DNA of 64,000 nucleotides from an uncultured Chthoniobacterales bacterium (GTDB lineage: Bacteria > Verrucomicrobiota > Verrucomicrobiia > Chthoniobacterales > UBA10450), in contig CADCTA010000009.1 in assembly GCA_902805675.1 (NCBI GenBank), positions 1 through 64,000 of the forward strand, read 5' to 3'. The notes under the pieces were generated by a model. It saw only the letters and a list, made by a program, of their open reading frames with translations, made no database searches and was not told the origin of the DNA. Numbering within the stretch: position 1 is the first letter of the stretch; each line of letters opens with the position of its first letter. The position numbers and the translations under genes are program-made. Below are positions 51,701-60,802 of the stretch, one piece after another.

Positions 51701-54640
51701 GGCCTCAGGCCCAAGATCGAGAACCCAGTCGGCGCATTTAATCACCTCAAGGTTATGCTCGATCACGACGATCGTGTTGCCGGCGTCGACGAGCCGCTGA
51801 AACACCTTCACCAGCAGCGCGACGTCATCGAAGTGCAGCCCAGTCGTCGGCTCGTCGAAGATGAAAAGCTTGCCGCGCGAGGATTCGCCGTTCTCCGCAA
51901 CGGCATGATCTCCGAGATGCGCGACGAGCTTCAGTCGCTGCGATTCGCCGCCGGAGAGCGTGTTCAGCGGCTGGCCGAGCCGGATGTAGCCGAGACCGAC
52001 TTCGTCGAGCACGTCGAGCCGGTCGCCGAGCTTCTCCGACTCGCCGATCTGCGCGAAGAACTGGATCGCCTGGCTCACCGTCAGGTCGAGCACGTCGTGG
52101 ATCGACTTACCCGAAAGCTTTACCCTGAGCACGTGCGCCTGGAAGCGCTTCCCCTCGCACTCCGCGCAACGCACGAAGAGGTCGCTCAGGAACTGCATCT
52201 CGATCTTCTCGAACCCCGTCCCGCAGCAGCGTTCGCAACGTCCGCTGCCCGAGTTGAATGAGAACGCGCTGGCGGTGAGCCCTTGCGCCTGTGCTTCCGG
52301 CAACGCGGCGAAAAGCTCGCGCACGCGATCGTAGAGGCCCAGGTAAAGGATCGGCGTGGAGCGCGGCGTGCGGGCGAGCTGTGATTGATCGACCATCACC
52401 ACGTCGCCGATCCGATGCGCGCCGCTGACCGACTTACACGCGCCGGGTTCTTGATCGCTTGGCTGCCCTTTGGCGCGCAGCAGATTGCGATAAAGCACCT
52501 CGTGGATCAGCGTCGATTTGCCGGAACCGGAGACGCCGGTGACGCAGGTAAACACGCCGACAGGAACGTCGACGTTCACGTTCCTGAGGTTGTTCTCGCG
52601 CGCGCCTGTGACCTTCAGGACGGCACTGAATTTCCGGCGCGATTTCGGAACGGGGATGCTCTTCCGCCCGCTGAGGTAATCCGCCGTAAGCGAGCCGTTG
52701 TCCGACGCCATCAGCTCATCGCGCGAGCCTTCGAAGACCAGCTCCCCGCCCTGCTCGCCGCGGTTCGGGCCGATGTCGATGAGGTGATCGGCGGAGCGGA
52801 TGATCGCTTCCTCGTGCTCCACCACGAGCAGCGTGTTGCCTTTATCGCGGAGATTGTGGATGACGCGAATCAACCGGCCGACATCGCGCGGATGGAGGCC
52901 GACGCTCGGCTCGTCCATGACGAAGAGCGTATTCACGAGCGACGCGCCGAGGCAGGTGGTGAGATTGACACGCTGGACCTCGCCGCCGCTTAGCGTGCGC
53001 GTGGAGCGATCGAGGGTGAGGTAGCCGAGCCCGACGTCGCAGAGGTATGTGAGTCGCGTCACGACTTCCCGACGCAGCATCTCGGCGGTGGAGTCGTTAG
53101 CTGGAAGCGGGATCGTTTCCAGGAACTCGCGCGTGCGGCAAACCGGCACCGTCGCGACCTGCGGTAAGGTCAAGGTGGCCGGTAACGACTTGCCGTTTGC
53201 CATCGAGGGCGGTGGTGTGACGAGGCGGTAGTTCAGCGCATCCGGTTGGAAGCGTCCGCCGTTGCAGCTGGGGCACGTGGTGTAGGCGCGGTACCGACTG
53301 AGCAGCACGCGCACGTGCATCTTGTAGGTCTTGCTCTCGAGCCATTTGAAGAAGCCGCGCACGCCGTACCAGCGGCCGCTGTCCTCATCTTCCTCGTAGT
53401 CGCCGCTTTTCTTCTCGCCGTTGATGACGAAGTCTTGATCGGCCTTTGGCAGCTCCTCGAACGGGCAGTGGATGTCGATGTCCTCGCGCGCGCAGGCGCG
53501 GAGCAAATCCTTCTGCGATTCGCCCATCTCTTCGCCGCGAAAGACGCGCACGGCGCCGGCTGAGATCGAGACGGAGCGATCCGGAATCGCGCGGTTCAGG
53601 TCGATCGCGATGGTGCGACCGAAGCCGCGGCATTCCGGACAGGCGCCAAGCGGGCTGTTGAAGCTGAACAGGCCGGGTGTCGGCGGGCGGATATCGAGAT
53701 CGCAATGCGCGCAGTGCCAGCCTGTGGAGTACGGGCACTCTTTCCTGGTCTCGATGTCGATGAAGTTGATGCGGTCTTTGCCGAAGCGGAGCGCGGTCTC
53801 GATCGATTCGACGAGGCGCGAGCGCGCGTCTTCCGAGACGGTGATTCGATCCTGGATCACCTGTACGCGCGCGCCGAGGCGTGCGACTTTCTGGTCTGTG
53901 TCGGCGCGGACGACTTCGCCGTTCAGCCACACGCGCAGGTAGCCTTGCTGCTGGAGGAACTGGAAGAACTCGCTCGCTTCGGCTTTAGCAGGAACACCCA
54001 CCCAAAAAGTGATGAGCAGAGTCGCTCCCTTGGCGCTGTCATCCTGAGCGCAGCGAAGCGGAGTCGAAGGATCCCGTTGCTTTGTTTTTAAGGTGTCGCC
54101 GCGGGATTCCTCCACTCCATTCCGCTTCGCTTCACTCCGGTCGGAATGACAAGCTTGAGGGCCGAAGTGCCGGATGACATCGTCTGCGATGGACTTCGCG
54201 CTCTCCGGACGGATCTCGCGCTCGCAGCTCGGGCAGAACGCGCGCGCCACGCGAGGCCACAGCAACTTCAGGTAGTCGTTGATCTCCGTCATCGTGCCGA
54301 CGGTCGAGCGCGATGACTTCACCGGGTTCGCCTGCTCGATCGCGATCGCCGGCGGAATGCCGCGAATCTCATCCACGCGCGGCTTGTCCATGCGGTCGAG
54401 GAATTGCCGCATATAGGGGCTGAACGTCTCGACGTAACGCCGCTGGCCTTCTGCGTAGATCGTCTCGAATGCGAGGCTCGATTTACCGCTGCCGCTCGGT
54501 CCCGTGATGACCGTCAATTGCCCGAGCGGGAGATCGAGATCGATCCCCTTGAGGTTGTTCTGGCGGGCGCCGCGGATCTCCACGCAGCCGCGATCAGCGG
54601 GCGCGGTAACGCACTGATCGTCGGTCGTCGCGGAAGCCAC
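48779..54640 (-). CDS. uvrA: Giant tandem UvrA (two UvrA units, four ABC ATPase domains)
   Basis: 1953 residues from a GTG. UvrA finds DNA lesions for nucleotide excision repair. Two complete UvrA modules are joined: Walker [28 protein letters not shown] and [12 protein letters not shown] signatures [30 protein letters not shown] and [10 protein letters not shown]; Walker [25 protein letters not shown] and LLEEPTIG. CxxC zinc pairs are present in each module. Tandem UvrA of similar size is known in Chlamydiae. Two family-A repeats are read in-frame: residues about 164-201, in the UvrB-binding region, and about 1015-1049, in the linker between modules. The C-terminal TRSS and stop lie in a family-B repeat. 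Confidence 0.95.
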   Translation of the reverse strand: MASATTDDQCVTAPADRGCVEIRGARQNNLKGIDLDLPLGQLTVITGPSGSGKSSLAFETIYAEGQRRYVETFSPYMRQFLDRMDKPRVDEIRGIPPAIAIEQANPVKSSRSTVGTMTEINDYLKLLWPRVARAFCPSCEREIRPESAKSIADDVIRHFGPQACHSDRSEAKRNGVEESRGDTLKTKQRDPSTPLRCAQDDSAKGATLLITFWVGVPAKAEASEFFQFLQQQGYLRVWLNGEVVRADTDQKVARLGARVQVIQDRITVSEDARSRLVESIETALRFGKDRINFIDIETRKECPYSTGWHCAHCDLDIRPPTPGLFSFNSPLGACPECRGFGRTIAIDLNRAIPDRSVSISAGAVRVFRGEEMGESQKDLLRACAREDIDIHCPFEELPKADQDFVINGEKKSGDYEEDEDSGRWYGVRGFFKWLESKTYKMHVRVLLSRYRAYTTCPSCNGGRFQPDALNYRLVTPPPSMANGKSLPATLTLPQVATVPVCRTREFLETIPLPANDSTAEMLRREVVTRLTYLCDVGLGYLTLDRSTRTLSGGEVQRVNLTTCLGASLVNTLFVMDEPSVGLHPRDVGRLIRVIHNLRDKGNTLLVVEHEEAIIRSADHLIDIGPNRGEQGGELVFEGSRDELMASDNGSLTADYLSGRKSIPVPKSRRKFSAVLKVTGARENNLRNVNVDVPVGVFTCVTGVSGSGKSTLIHEVLYRNLLRAKGQPSDQEPGACKSVSGAHRIGDVVMVDQSQLARTPRSTPILYLGLYDRVRELFAALPEAQAQGLTASAFSFNSGSGRCERCCGTGFEKIEMQFLSDLFVRCAECEGKRFQAHVLRVKLSGKSIHDVLDLTVSQAIQFFAQIGESEKLGDRLDVLDEVGLGYIRLGQPLNTLSGGESQRLKLVAHLGDHAVAENGESSRGKLFIFDEPTTGLHFDDVALLVKVFQRLVDAGNTIVVIEHNLEVIKCADWVLDLGPEAGEDGGQLVAAGTPEDVINVAESHTGRHLAPLLTKRRLSVIPSAVEGSRGATFKVSPRDPSTALRYAQDDSDDELAIAAETAPRFHANGNGSAIRIHGAREHNLKNISLDIPRDKMVIITGLSGSGKSTVAFDILFAEGQRRFLDSMSPYARQFVEQLEKPDVDLVEGVPPSVAIEQRVTRGGGKSTVATVTEVYHFLRLLFAKTGTQYCPDCDLPVEKQSLAAIVKQVETAAKRGPLKVLAPLVKARKGFHTDVARWAERQGFDTLFVDGQLVPVGHFRKLERFKEHTIDVVVGVIDAKRILKARNLVQRALDIGRGTAHLLDAKHNLTVMSTEMSCPGCGRAFEELDPRLFSFNSPHGACEECGGFGEIWNVAKQTGTEETGESVLENELAAERESEWIEEGEAKECPECHGSRLNAVARHVRLQGRTIDAFTALAAAEALALTQKLKFRGNQKTIAADLVPEIQQRLEFMGNVGLGYLALGRSAKTLSGGESQRIRLAAQLGSNLRGVLYVLDEPTIGLHPRDNVRLLETLTALREKGNSLVVVEHDEETMRRADHIIDLGPGAGMHGGSVVVQGTLAEIQAHASSETGRCLRSPLCHPTRSERRSLADVEQWIEIHGAHANNLKNVDARFPVNRLSVITGISGSGKSTLMRSVLLPAIKEQLAKDKKETRELFSTITGADSFETVYEVDQSPIGKTSRSTPATYIKVFDEVRNLYAQLPVSRMRGYTNARFSFNTEGGRCETCKGQGVIKLEMSFLPSGYVPCEDCGGRRYTAQTLEVLYHEKSIGDVMDMTIEQAAEFFAANQKIARPLGLLVDTGLGYLKLGQPSPTLSGGEAQRLKLATELTRGIGRAQNERIRKMRKPKSTLYLLEEPTIGLHMADVELLLKVLHRLVDEGNTVIVIEHNLSVIAEADYIIDIGPEAGAEGGEVVAFGTPEEVAKSRISRTAPFLRDTLASGAATPVKVSRTTRSS
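51494..51596. repeat. Family A palindromic element inside uvrA linker (copy A10)
   Basis: 103 bp, GTCATCCTGAGCGTAGCGAA to TGCGCTCGGGATGAC, with inner arms GGATCCCGCGGC and GCCACGGGATCCC. On the uvrA strand it reads [12 protein letters not shown]...[13 protein letters not shown] with no stop, between the two UvrA modules. Confidence 0.9.
54038..54150. repeat. Family A palindromic element inside uvrA UvrB-binding region (copy A11)
   Basis: 113 bp, GTCATCCTGAGCGCAGCGAA to CTCCGGTCGGAATGAC. On the uvrA strand it reads [15 protein letters not shown]...[13 protein letters not shown], the same frame and nearly the same peptide as the gatC copy. Confidence 0.9.
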
Positions 54641-54685
54641 CGGAGATTATCCGGGCGGCGCGACGGCTGTGCAACCGCACCCAGA

Positions 54686-54775
54686 CGAACTAGACAGGAT
54701 TTACGGGATTCAGAGGATTCCGGATTTCTTCCAATCCAGTCAATCCGCCCAATCCCGTTAATCCTGTCTAGTTCG
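54686..54775. repeat. Family D palindromic element
   Basis: 25-nt arms (54686-54710 and 54751-54775; CGAACTAGACAGGATT...) pair with one mismatch. The centre holds further GGATT/AATCC units. It lies between the uvrA start and the pckG stop, so it could end pckG transcription. Confidence 0.8.
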
Positions 54776-54786
54776 ATTCGTATTCG

Positions 54787-56595
54787 TCAGCTCCCGAAAC
54801 GCGCCGCGAGCTTGTCGCGCTGAGCGCTCAACTCCGGCGGCATGAAGCGCTGCATGTTGTCGAAGAACTCCTGCTGGCCCGCGATCTCTTTCTTCCACTC
54901 GTCGCCCTTAATCGCGAACAGCTCGCGCATCGTTTCGCGGGTAATCTCGAGCCCCTCGAGGTCGAAATCCTCCGGGCGCGGGATGTAGCCGATCTCCGTT
55001 TCGGCGGCGCCGCCGTGGCCCTCGCAGCGGTCGATGATCCACTTCAGCACGCGCATGTTTTCGCCGAAGCCGGGCCAGAGATAACTCCCGTCGCCGCCTT
55101 TGCGGAACCAATTCACGTGGAAGATGAGCGGCGGGTTCTTGAGCCGCGGCCCGATCTTCAGCCAGTGCTTGAAGTACTCGCCCATGTTGTAGCCGCAGAA
55201 GGGGAGCATCGCCATTGGATCGCGGCGCACCTGCCCGAGAGCGCCCACGGCAGCCGCCGTCATTTCGGATGCCATCATGGCGCCAACGTACGTGCCATGC
55301 TCCCAATCGAATGCCTGGAAAACCAGCGGCATGGTGTCGCTGCGGCGTCCGCCGAAGATGATCGCGCTGATCGGCACGCCGTCGCCTTTCTCGACATCGT
55401 GATCGAGCGCCGGGTTGTTCCATTGCGGCACGGCAAAGCGGCTGTTCGGATGCGCGGCTTTCTCTTTCGATGCCGGCGTCCAATCGTTGCCGCGCCAGTC
55501 GATCGCATGCTGCGGCGGCTCGCCGTCTTTGCCTTCCCACCAGACATCGCCGTCGTCGGTCTGCGCGACGTTCGTGTAGATCGTATTGCGCTGGATGGAC
55601 TTCATCGCGTTCGGGTTCGACTTGTAGCTCGTCCCCGGGACAACGCCGAAGTAGCCGTTCTCCGGATTGACGGCGTAGAGGCGGCCATCATCACCGATCT
55701 GCATCCATGCGATGTCGTCGCCGATCGTCGTGATCTTCCAGCCATTGAAATGCTCCGGCGGAATCATCATCGCGAAATTCGTTTTGCCGCACGCGCTGGG
55801 GAACGCCGCCGCGACGTAATGTTTCTGCCCCTCGGGTGATTCCACCCCGAGGATGAGCATGTGCTCCGCGAGCCAGCCTTGCTTGCGCGCGAGATATGAG
55901 CCGATCCGCAGGGCGAGGCACTTCTTGCTCAGGAGCACGTTGCCGCCGTAACCGGAGCCGACGGAGATGATCGCGTTATCCTGCGGGAAGTGACAGATGA
56001 GCCGGCGCTCCGGATTGATGTCGAGCAGCGAGTGCACGCCGCGGTTCCATTCGCCGTTCTCGCTCGACTCGAGCCGCTTCACGGCGACGGAACCCATCCG
56101 CGTCATGATGCGCATGCTGAGCACGACGTAGAGCGAATCGGTAATCTCGAATCCAACCTTCGCGAGCGGCGAATCCGGCGGGCCCATGATGTAGGGAATG
56201 ACGAACATCGTCCGCCCCTTCATCGCGCCTTTCAGCATCTCGTTGAGCTGCTGGTAGGTCTCGGCGGGATCGCGCCAGTTGTTGGTTGGTCCAGCCTCGT
56301 CTTCCGTGGGCGTGCAGATAAGGGTGAACTGCTCCACTCGCGCGACGTCGTTCGCCTTCGAACGGTGCAAGTAGGAGCCGGGCAGCTTCTCTTCGTTCAG
56401 CTTCGTCACCACGCCGAGCCGCTGCGCTTCCTGCAGTAGATAGGCGTGCTCCTCGTCCGAGCCGTCGCACCAGAAGATGTTGTCAGGCGTGGTTAAGCGC
56501 ACGACTTCCTGCACCCAATCGAGCACCTCCTGGTTGCTCGGTTCGTTATCGCCGATGCCCTTCGGCGGAGTGATGGCGGGGGCGAGATTATCCAT
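54787..56595 (-). CDS. pckG: Phosphoenolpyruvate carboxykinase (GTP)
   Basis: 602 residues, normal for the GTP-dependent class. It interconverts oxaloacetate and PEP with GTP/GDP, in gluconeogenesis or anaplerosis. The active-site Cys269 is in the P-loop AAAFPSACGKTNFAMM. Other landmarks: RSKANDVARVE, 'FIGYIPR'-like IGYIPRPEDFD near the end, ISAIIFGGRRSDTMPLV and NWFRKGGDGSYLWPGFGENMRVL. Complete. Divergent from the rhomboid-like gene, with a 149-bp intergenic region in which no clear promoter consensus was recognised. Confidence 0.96.
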   Translation of the reverse strand: MDNLAPAITPPKGIGDNEPSNQEVLDWVQEVVRLTTPDNIFWCDGSDEEHAYLLQEAQRLGVVTKLNEEKLPGSYLHRSKANDVARVEQFTLICTPTEDEAGPTNNWRDPAETYQQLNEMLKGAMKGRTMFVIPYIMGPPDSPLAKVGFEITDSLYVVLSMRIMTRMGSVAVKRLESSENGEWNRGVHSLLDINPERRLICHFPQDNAIISVGSGYGGNVLLSKKCLALRIGSYLARKQGWLAEHMLILGVESPEGQKHYVAAAFPSACGKTNFAMMIPPEHFNGWKITTIGDDIAWMQIGDDGRLYAVNPENGYFGVVPGTSYKSNPNAMKSIQRNTIYTNVAQTDDGDVWWEGKDGEPPQHAIDWRGNDWTPASKEKAAHPNSRFAVPQWNNPALDHDVEKGDGVPISAIIFGGRRSDTMPLVFQAFDWEHGTYVGAMMASEMTAAAVGALGQVRRDPMAMLPFCGYNMGEYFKHWLKIGPRLKNPPLIFHVNWFRKGGDGSYLWPGFGENMRVLKWIIDRCEGHGGAAETEIGYIPRPEDFDLEGLEITRETMRELFAIKGDEWKKEIAGQQEFFDNMQRFMPPELSAQRDKLAARFGS

Positions 56596-56744
56596 AAAAA
56601 TCGGAGCCGATCAGCGGTCGACCGGTGGTCAGGGAATCGTAACTTTGGCCGCTTGGGCGCGTTCTCCAAGCCTAATTTTCGTAATCCCGGCGGGCGCGGA
56701 CGAACGTCGCTTGCACTCGCGAACTGCGCGCCGTTTATTCCCCC

Positions 56745-57587
56745 ATGTTTGGCGTCACCACCTCGGATGATGACCAGCCGGTAACGTGGGTTGGTAGTTA
56801 TCCCGTGCATGCGACCACGCTCCTCGTGGGCGTGCACTCCATCTGCGCGGTGCTCGCCTGTTTCCTGACCGCTTTCGGAGCCGGCGGAATCCTGAACCTG
56901 ATGATGTTCGACAGCGCGGAGGCGCTGCGCGGCGCTGTCTGGCAGGTCGCCACCTACGCTTTTGTGCATCCACCGTCGCGGCTGATCTGGTTCGCGATCG
57001 AGATGTACATGCTCTTCATGTTCGGCCGCGAAGTGGAGCGGTTCATGGGGCGAAAGCCTTTCCTGGTTCTCTACGGGTTGCTGTTGCTCGCTCCGACCTT
57101 GCTGCTCTCTGCGTGGGGATTATGGGAGCGCACCGGCATCGCCGGTTCGTCTTCGATCCACTTTGGCGTGTTTGTCGCCTTCGCGACCATCTACCCGCGC
57201 GTGGAAATGCTCCTGCGCATCCCGGCTAAATGGGTCGCGCTGGCCTTCGGTGCAATCCTGACGCTGCAACTGCTCGCGTCGCATGCGTGGTCGGAGCTCG
57301 CGGTGCTCTGGCTTTCGATCGGCGGAGCGTTCGCCTTCATCCGCATGCGCGGCGCGGGTCCGGAGCTCGAGTGGTGGAGCAATCTGAAGGAGCGCTTTCA
57401 GCCCAAACCGAAGTTCAAGGTGGTGCCGAAGCCAACCGCGCGGCGCGTGGTTGAACCCGAAGACGTGCACGTCTCGATCGATCCGCTCCTTGAGAAAATC
57501 TCGAAATCCGGCATCAACAGCCTCACCGCCAGCGAGCGCCGCGCCCTCGACCGCGCGCGCAACCAGCTGCTGAACAAGTCGAAGTGA
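56745..57587 (+). CDS. Rhomboid-like intramembrane protein with C-terminal basic/helical domain
   Basis: 280 residues with about six membrane helices. The rhomboid serine motif appears as GSSSIHFGVFVAFA (canonical GASGAIFG), with Ser136 as probable nucleophile and His180 (LLASHAWSEL) as probable partner, so the dyad is kept but the flanking glycines are changed. After residue 205 a Lys/Pro-rich segment leads to SIDPLLEKISKSGINSLTAS followed by a helix, a tail often found on rhomboids of this group. Protease activity is likely but unproven; substrate unknown. Its stop overlaps the next start (GTGA). Confidence 0.82.
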   Translation: MFGVTTSDDDQPVTWVGSYPVHATTLLVGVHSICAVLACFLTAFGAGGILNLMMFDSAEALRGAVWQVATYAFVHPPSRLIWFAIEMYMLFMFGREVERFMGRKPFLVLYGLLLLAPTLLLSAWGLWERTGIAGSSSIHFGVFVAFATIYPRVEMLLRIPAKWVALAFGAILTLQLLASHAWSELAVLWLSIGGAFAFIRMRGAGPELEWWSNLKERFQPKPKFKVVPKPTARRVVEPEDVHVSIDPLLEKISKSGINSLTASERRALDRARNQLLNKSK

Positions 57588-58321
57588 CGAGCGGCGCGGG
57601 CGTCCCCGCAGCGGTGGAGCCGCGCATCAGCGTCGTCGTCCCCTCCTGGCGCGATGCAGACAATCTGGCCGTGCTGCTGCCGAAGCTCGCCAGCATTCCG
57701 GCGATCACGCAGACCATTGTCGTCGACGCCTCGGGCGACGAACACTCCGCCGCGATCGCGCAAAGTTGCGGCGCGCAGCTCTTGAAATGCTCGGCGCCAA
57801 ATCGCGGCGCGCAGATGAATGTCGGCGCCACCTTCGCGAACGGCGACGTGGTGATGTTTCATCATGCCGACACCGAATTGAACGCCGAGCAGGTGGCGGC
57901 TTTGCGCAACGCGATGCGTAATCCGGAGATCGTCGGCGGCGCGTTCCACCGGAAGTTCGATAACCGCCATCCGCGTTTGCAGTTCCTCGAGCGCGTGGGT
58001 CGCTACCTGAGTGAGCACGGCGGCACACTCTACGGCGATCAATCGATTTTCGTCCGCCGCGAGGTGTTTCTGCAGATGCAGGGCTTTGCGCAGATCCCGT
58101 TGATGGAAGACGTCGAGTTCTCGAAGCGGCTGCGCGCAGCCGGCAAACTCGCCATTCTCGATCCGCCGCTGAGCACCTCTGCGCGTCGCCACCAGCGGAA
58201 AGGCGCGTGGAAGACAACGATCCAAAACGGGCTCTTCATTGTTCTCTACAAGCTCGGCGTTTCGCCGGTGACGCTGCACCGCTGGTACTACAGCGACCGA
58301 GCGGCGAGTTCAGCCGGGTGA
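57584..58321 (+). CDS. Glycosyltransferase family 2, TIGR04283-like
   Basis: 245 residues from a GTG overlapping the rhomboid-like gene stop. GT-A motifs: ISVVVPSWRDADNLAVLLP, IVVDASGDEHS, CSAPNRGAQMNVGATFANG and the DxD-equivalent VMFHHADTEL. 'GGAFHRKFD', 'YGDQSIFVRREVF' and 'PLMEDVEFSKRLR' match the TIGR04283 group (named for arsenosugar clusters, but widespread in others). No membrane helix except a short hydrophobic C-terminal stretch. Acceptor and donor unknown. No arsenic gene is next to it. Confidence 0.87.
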   Translation: MTSGAGVPAAVEPRISVVVPSWRDADNLAVLLPKLASIPAITQTIVVDASGDEHSAAIAQSCGAQLLKCSAPNRGAQMNVGATFANGDVVMFHHADTELNAEQVAALRNAMRNPEIVGGAFHRKFDNRHPRLQFLERVGRYLSEHGGTLYGDQSIFVRREVFLQMQGFAQIPLMEDVEFSKRLRAAGKLAILDPPLSTSARRHQRKGAWKTTIQNGLFIVLYKLGVSPVTLHRWYYSDRAASSAG

Positions 58322-58353
58322 CGGCTGCGAGAACTCCCGACATGATGCGCGGT

Positions 58354-58473
58354 CATCCTGAGGCTGGCGAAGCGCGCCGAAGGATCTCACTCACGGTCCT
58401 GGATACTTAACCGGATTCCATGCGCCAAGGGCCCTGCGTGAGGTCCTTCGCCGTCTTCGCGGCTCAGGATGAC
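58354..58473. repeat. Family B palindromic element (copy B4)
   Basis: GTCATCCTGAGGCTGGCGAA...CGAAGGATCTCACTC on the left and GCGTGAGGTCCTTCGCCGTC / GCGGCTCAGGATGAC on the right. The left arm has the variant GGCTGGCGAAGCGCG, which resembles the right arm of copy B5. Lies between convergent genes. Confidence 0.85.
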
Positions 58474-58563
58474 CGCGCAAGACTAATGCGCCGCCGTCCA
58501 GCGCTCGTGTAGACGTTCGGCGTCTCACGAGATCGCCAGGTCAAATGTTCGGCATTGCGTTCT

Positions 58564-59031
58564 TCACTCCAGCAACACTGAGCCGCGCCGGAGCACATCT
58601 ACGAACTCGCTAGCCGTCTTCGCTTCGTCGAGCGCGCTTCGCGTTTTCTCATCGCTCGACAATCGCGCCAGCGCGCCGACGCACGTCAGGTAGTCCGTGA
58701 CCATGCGCTGCGGCACCGCGATCACGAAAATGAGATGCGCGAGCTCGCCCTGCGCGCCGAACGAAATCCCCGCACGGCTGCGCCCAATCCCGAGGCAGAT
58801 CTGATTCACGAGATTCGTGCGCGCGTGGGGGAACGCCACTCCGCGCCCCATGAACGTCGAGTGCACCCGTTCACGCGCGAGCACCTCCGCGAAGAGCTTC
58901 TCCGGTTCCCCCACTCTCCCCTCGCAATCCATCGTGGCGATGATCTCGCGCAGCGCCTCCTCGCACGTCTGCGCCTGCAGCGCGAGCGTGACGCTTTGTT
59001 CATCGAGCAGATCAGCGAGGACGACAGCCAT
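58564..59031 (-). CDS. ptsN: PTS EIIA-type protein (PtsN/FruA family)
   Basis: 155 residues, a single PTS_EIIA_2 domain. The phospho-accepting histidine is in MGRGVAFPHARTNLV, and the preceding 'LFAEVLARERVHSTF' is typical. PtsN-like proteins are phosphorylated by the nitrogen PTS and regulate metabolism; no EI, HPr or permease gene is close. PtsN genes often sit beside rpoN, which is not in this window, so the symbol is tentative. Start divergent from the DUF2270 gene with only 20 bp between start codons. Confidence 0.85.
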   Translation of the reverse strand: MAVVLADLLDEQSVTLALQAQTCEEALREIIATMDCEGRVGEPEKLFAEVLARERVHSTFMGRGVAFPHARTNLVNQICLGIGRSRAGISFGAQGELAHLIFVIAVPQRMVTDYLTCVGALARLSSDEKTRSALDEAKTASEFVDVLRRGSVLLE

Positions 59032-59051
59032 GGGAGATGCCGGAGGAATTG

Positions 59052-59816
59052 ATGGATTCGAACGGCAAAGACAGTTATCCAGTTAACGACTCCGCTGTGG
59101 CAAACGAAAACACGACGCCCGAAAGCACCACCGAACGCACGGTCTCGCTCCAGCGCAGCGTCTACGACCCCGGATACGTCAATGCGATGTCGCATTTCTA
59201 CCGGGGCGAACTCGGGCGCATCATGGTGTGGCGGCAGCGGCTCGATATCACCACGAACTGGGCCATCACGAGCAGCACCGCGATCATCACGATCTCGTTT
59301 TCCACGCGCGAGGTGCCGCACATCATCTTCTTTTTCAACATCGCCATCGTCTGGGGGATGCTCTGGATCGAGGCGCGGCGGTATCGGTTTTACGATGCGT
59401 TCCGCGCGCGCGTCCGCATGCTCGAGGCGCATTTCCTCGTGCCGATGGTCATGGAGAATCGCCAGATGCTGCAGGGCGAATGGAAGAAGCTGGTGTGCGA
59501 GGATCTGATCTTGCCGCGCTTCAAGATCAGCAAACTCGAAGCCGTCGGGCGGCGCTTGAAGCGCAACTACCTGTTCATTTTCGTGCTCATCATGGTGGCC
59601 TGGATCACAAAGATCTTCCTGCACGCCGTCGAGCCGATCGACAATGTCTGGGCGCTCTATCGCACGCTGCAGGTCGGCTACATTCCTTCGTGGTTCGTCG
59701 CGCTCATCGTCGCGACGACGCTTGGTTTGGTCATCGGCATCACTGTCTACGTCGGCAAGAACACGACGGGCGAGATCTCCGAGTTCGGCGCCCATCGTTC
59801 GCTCTGGCGCATATGA
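59052..59816 (+). CDS. DUF2270 membrane protein
   Basis: 254 residues from the ATG at 59052 (MDSNGKDSYPV), chosen over an ATG five codons upstream because GGAGGA lies 4 bp before it, one of the few good ribosome sites in the window. Matches the DUF2270 predicted membrane protein pattern: FYRGELGRIMVWRQRLDITT, then two close helices, 'IEARRYRFYDAFRARVRMLE', and two C-terminal helices (YLFIFVLIMVAWITKIFL; IPSWFVALIVATTLGLVIGI). Function unknown. Its stop overlaps the mazG start (ATGA). Confidence 0.88.
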   Translation: MDSNGKDSYPVNDSAVANENTTPESTTERTVSLQRSVYDPGYVNAMSHFYRGELGRIMVWRQRLDITTNWAITSSTAIITISFSTREVPHIIFFFNIAIVWGMLWIEARRYRFYDAFRARVRMLEAHFLVPMVMENRQMLQGEWKKLVCEDLILPRFKISKLEAVGRRLKRNYLFIFVLIMVAWITKIFLHAVEPIDNVWALYRTLQVGYIPSWFVALIVATTLGLVIGITVYVGKNTTGEISEFGAHRSLWRI

Positions 59817-60616
59817 GCGATGCATTTGCAAAGCTCTGCAAGGTCGTCACGCACCTGCGGGCGCCGGACGGCTGCCCGTGGGATCGCGAGCAGACGAACG
59901 AAACCTTGCTGCCAAAGCTGCTCGAGGAGGCCTACGAAGTCGGCGACGCGGTGCGGAGCGGCGATGATGAAAATCTGCGCGAGGAGCTAGGCGACGTGAT
60001 GCTGCTCGTGGTCATGCACGCGCAGATCGCGAGCGAGCGCGGCAAGTTTCAGATCGAACAGGTGATCGAGGAGATTACGGCCAAGCTCATCCGGCGGCAC
60101 CCGCATGTCTTCGGCGATCGAGAGGCGAATGACGCCGGCGCGGTCGTGAAGCTCTGGGACAACGTCAAACGCGAGGAGAAGAAGGACAAGAAGGAGCACT
60201 ACCTCTCCGGCGTGGCGGCGGCGTTGCCGGCGCTGATGCGGGCGCAGAAGATCCAGAAGAAAGCCGCGCATGTGCAGTTCGACTGGGCGGAATTGTCGGA
60301 CGTGATGGCGAAAGTGGATGAGGAGCTCGCTGAGACGAAAGAAGCGATCGCGGGCGGCGACTCGGGCGAGGTAGCGGAGGAGATCGGCGATCTGCTCTTT
60401 GCCGTGGTCAATCTCGCGCGCCGGACCGACCATGATGCGGAAACGCTGCTGCAATCAGCAACCGACAAGTTCGTGCGCCGCTTCAATGCCGTTGAAGACG
60501 AAGTGCGCGAACAAGGCCGCAAGCTTGGCGATGTAGGCCTTGCGGAGCTGGACGAAATCTGGAACGCGCAGAAGCGACAAGCTGCGGCTGCCCAATCCAC
60601 AACGCGGTCATCCTGA
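59813..60616 (+). CDS. mazG: Nucleoside triphosphate pyrophosphohydrolase MazG
   Basis: 267 residues from the ATG at 59813. It hydrolyses (d)NTPs to NMP and pyrophosphate, cleaning the nucleotide pool. Two MazG domains: residues about 8-115 start with LRAPDGCPWDREQTNETLLP and carry the metal motif EEAYEVGDAV...EELGDVMLL; residues about 145-240 have FDWAELSDVMAKVDEELAE and EEIGDLLFAVVNLARR. The order is that of full-length E. coli-type MazG. The last residues STTRSS and the stop lie in the overlapping family-B repeat. Confidence 0.94.
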   Translation: MSDAFAKLCKVVTHLRAPDGCPWDREQTNETLLPKLLEEAYEVGDAVRSGDDENLREELGDVMLLVVMHAQIASERGKFQIEQVIEEITAKLIRRHPHVFGDREANDAGAVVKLWDNVKREEKKDKKEHYLSGVAAALPALMRAQKIQKKAAHVQFDWAELSDVMAKVDEELAETKEAIAGGDSGEVAEEIGDLLFAVVNLARRTDHDAETLLQSATDKFVRRFNAVEDEVREQGRKLGDVGLAELDEIWNAQKRQAAAAQSTTRSS

Positions 60617-60802
60617 GCCGCGTAGACAGTGAATCGAGCCCGCGGGAAGCGGTGCGAGATGGGCGAAGCCGCGCAGCAGAGAGCTTGCGGGAGCAAGCGA
60701 ACCAAGGACCTCACGCCAGGTCGTTCGATCAGCGACTTGGACCACATTCACCAAGGACCTTGCGTGAGGTCCTTCGGCGCGCTTCGCCAGCCTCAGGATG
60801 AC
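60607..60802. repeat. Family B palindromic element (copy B5) ending two convergent genes
   Basis: GTCATCCTGAGCCGCGTAGA...CCAAGGACCTCACGC on the left and GCGTGAGGTCCTTCGGCGCG...CAGCCTCAGGATGAC on the right, with a longer centre than other copies. Its left end encodes the C-terminus and stop of mazG, its right end those of the class II aldolase gene. Confidence 0.85.
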
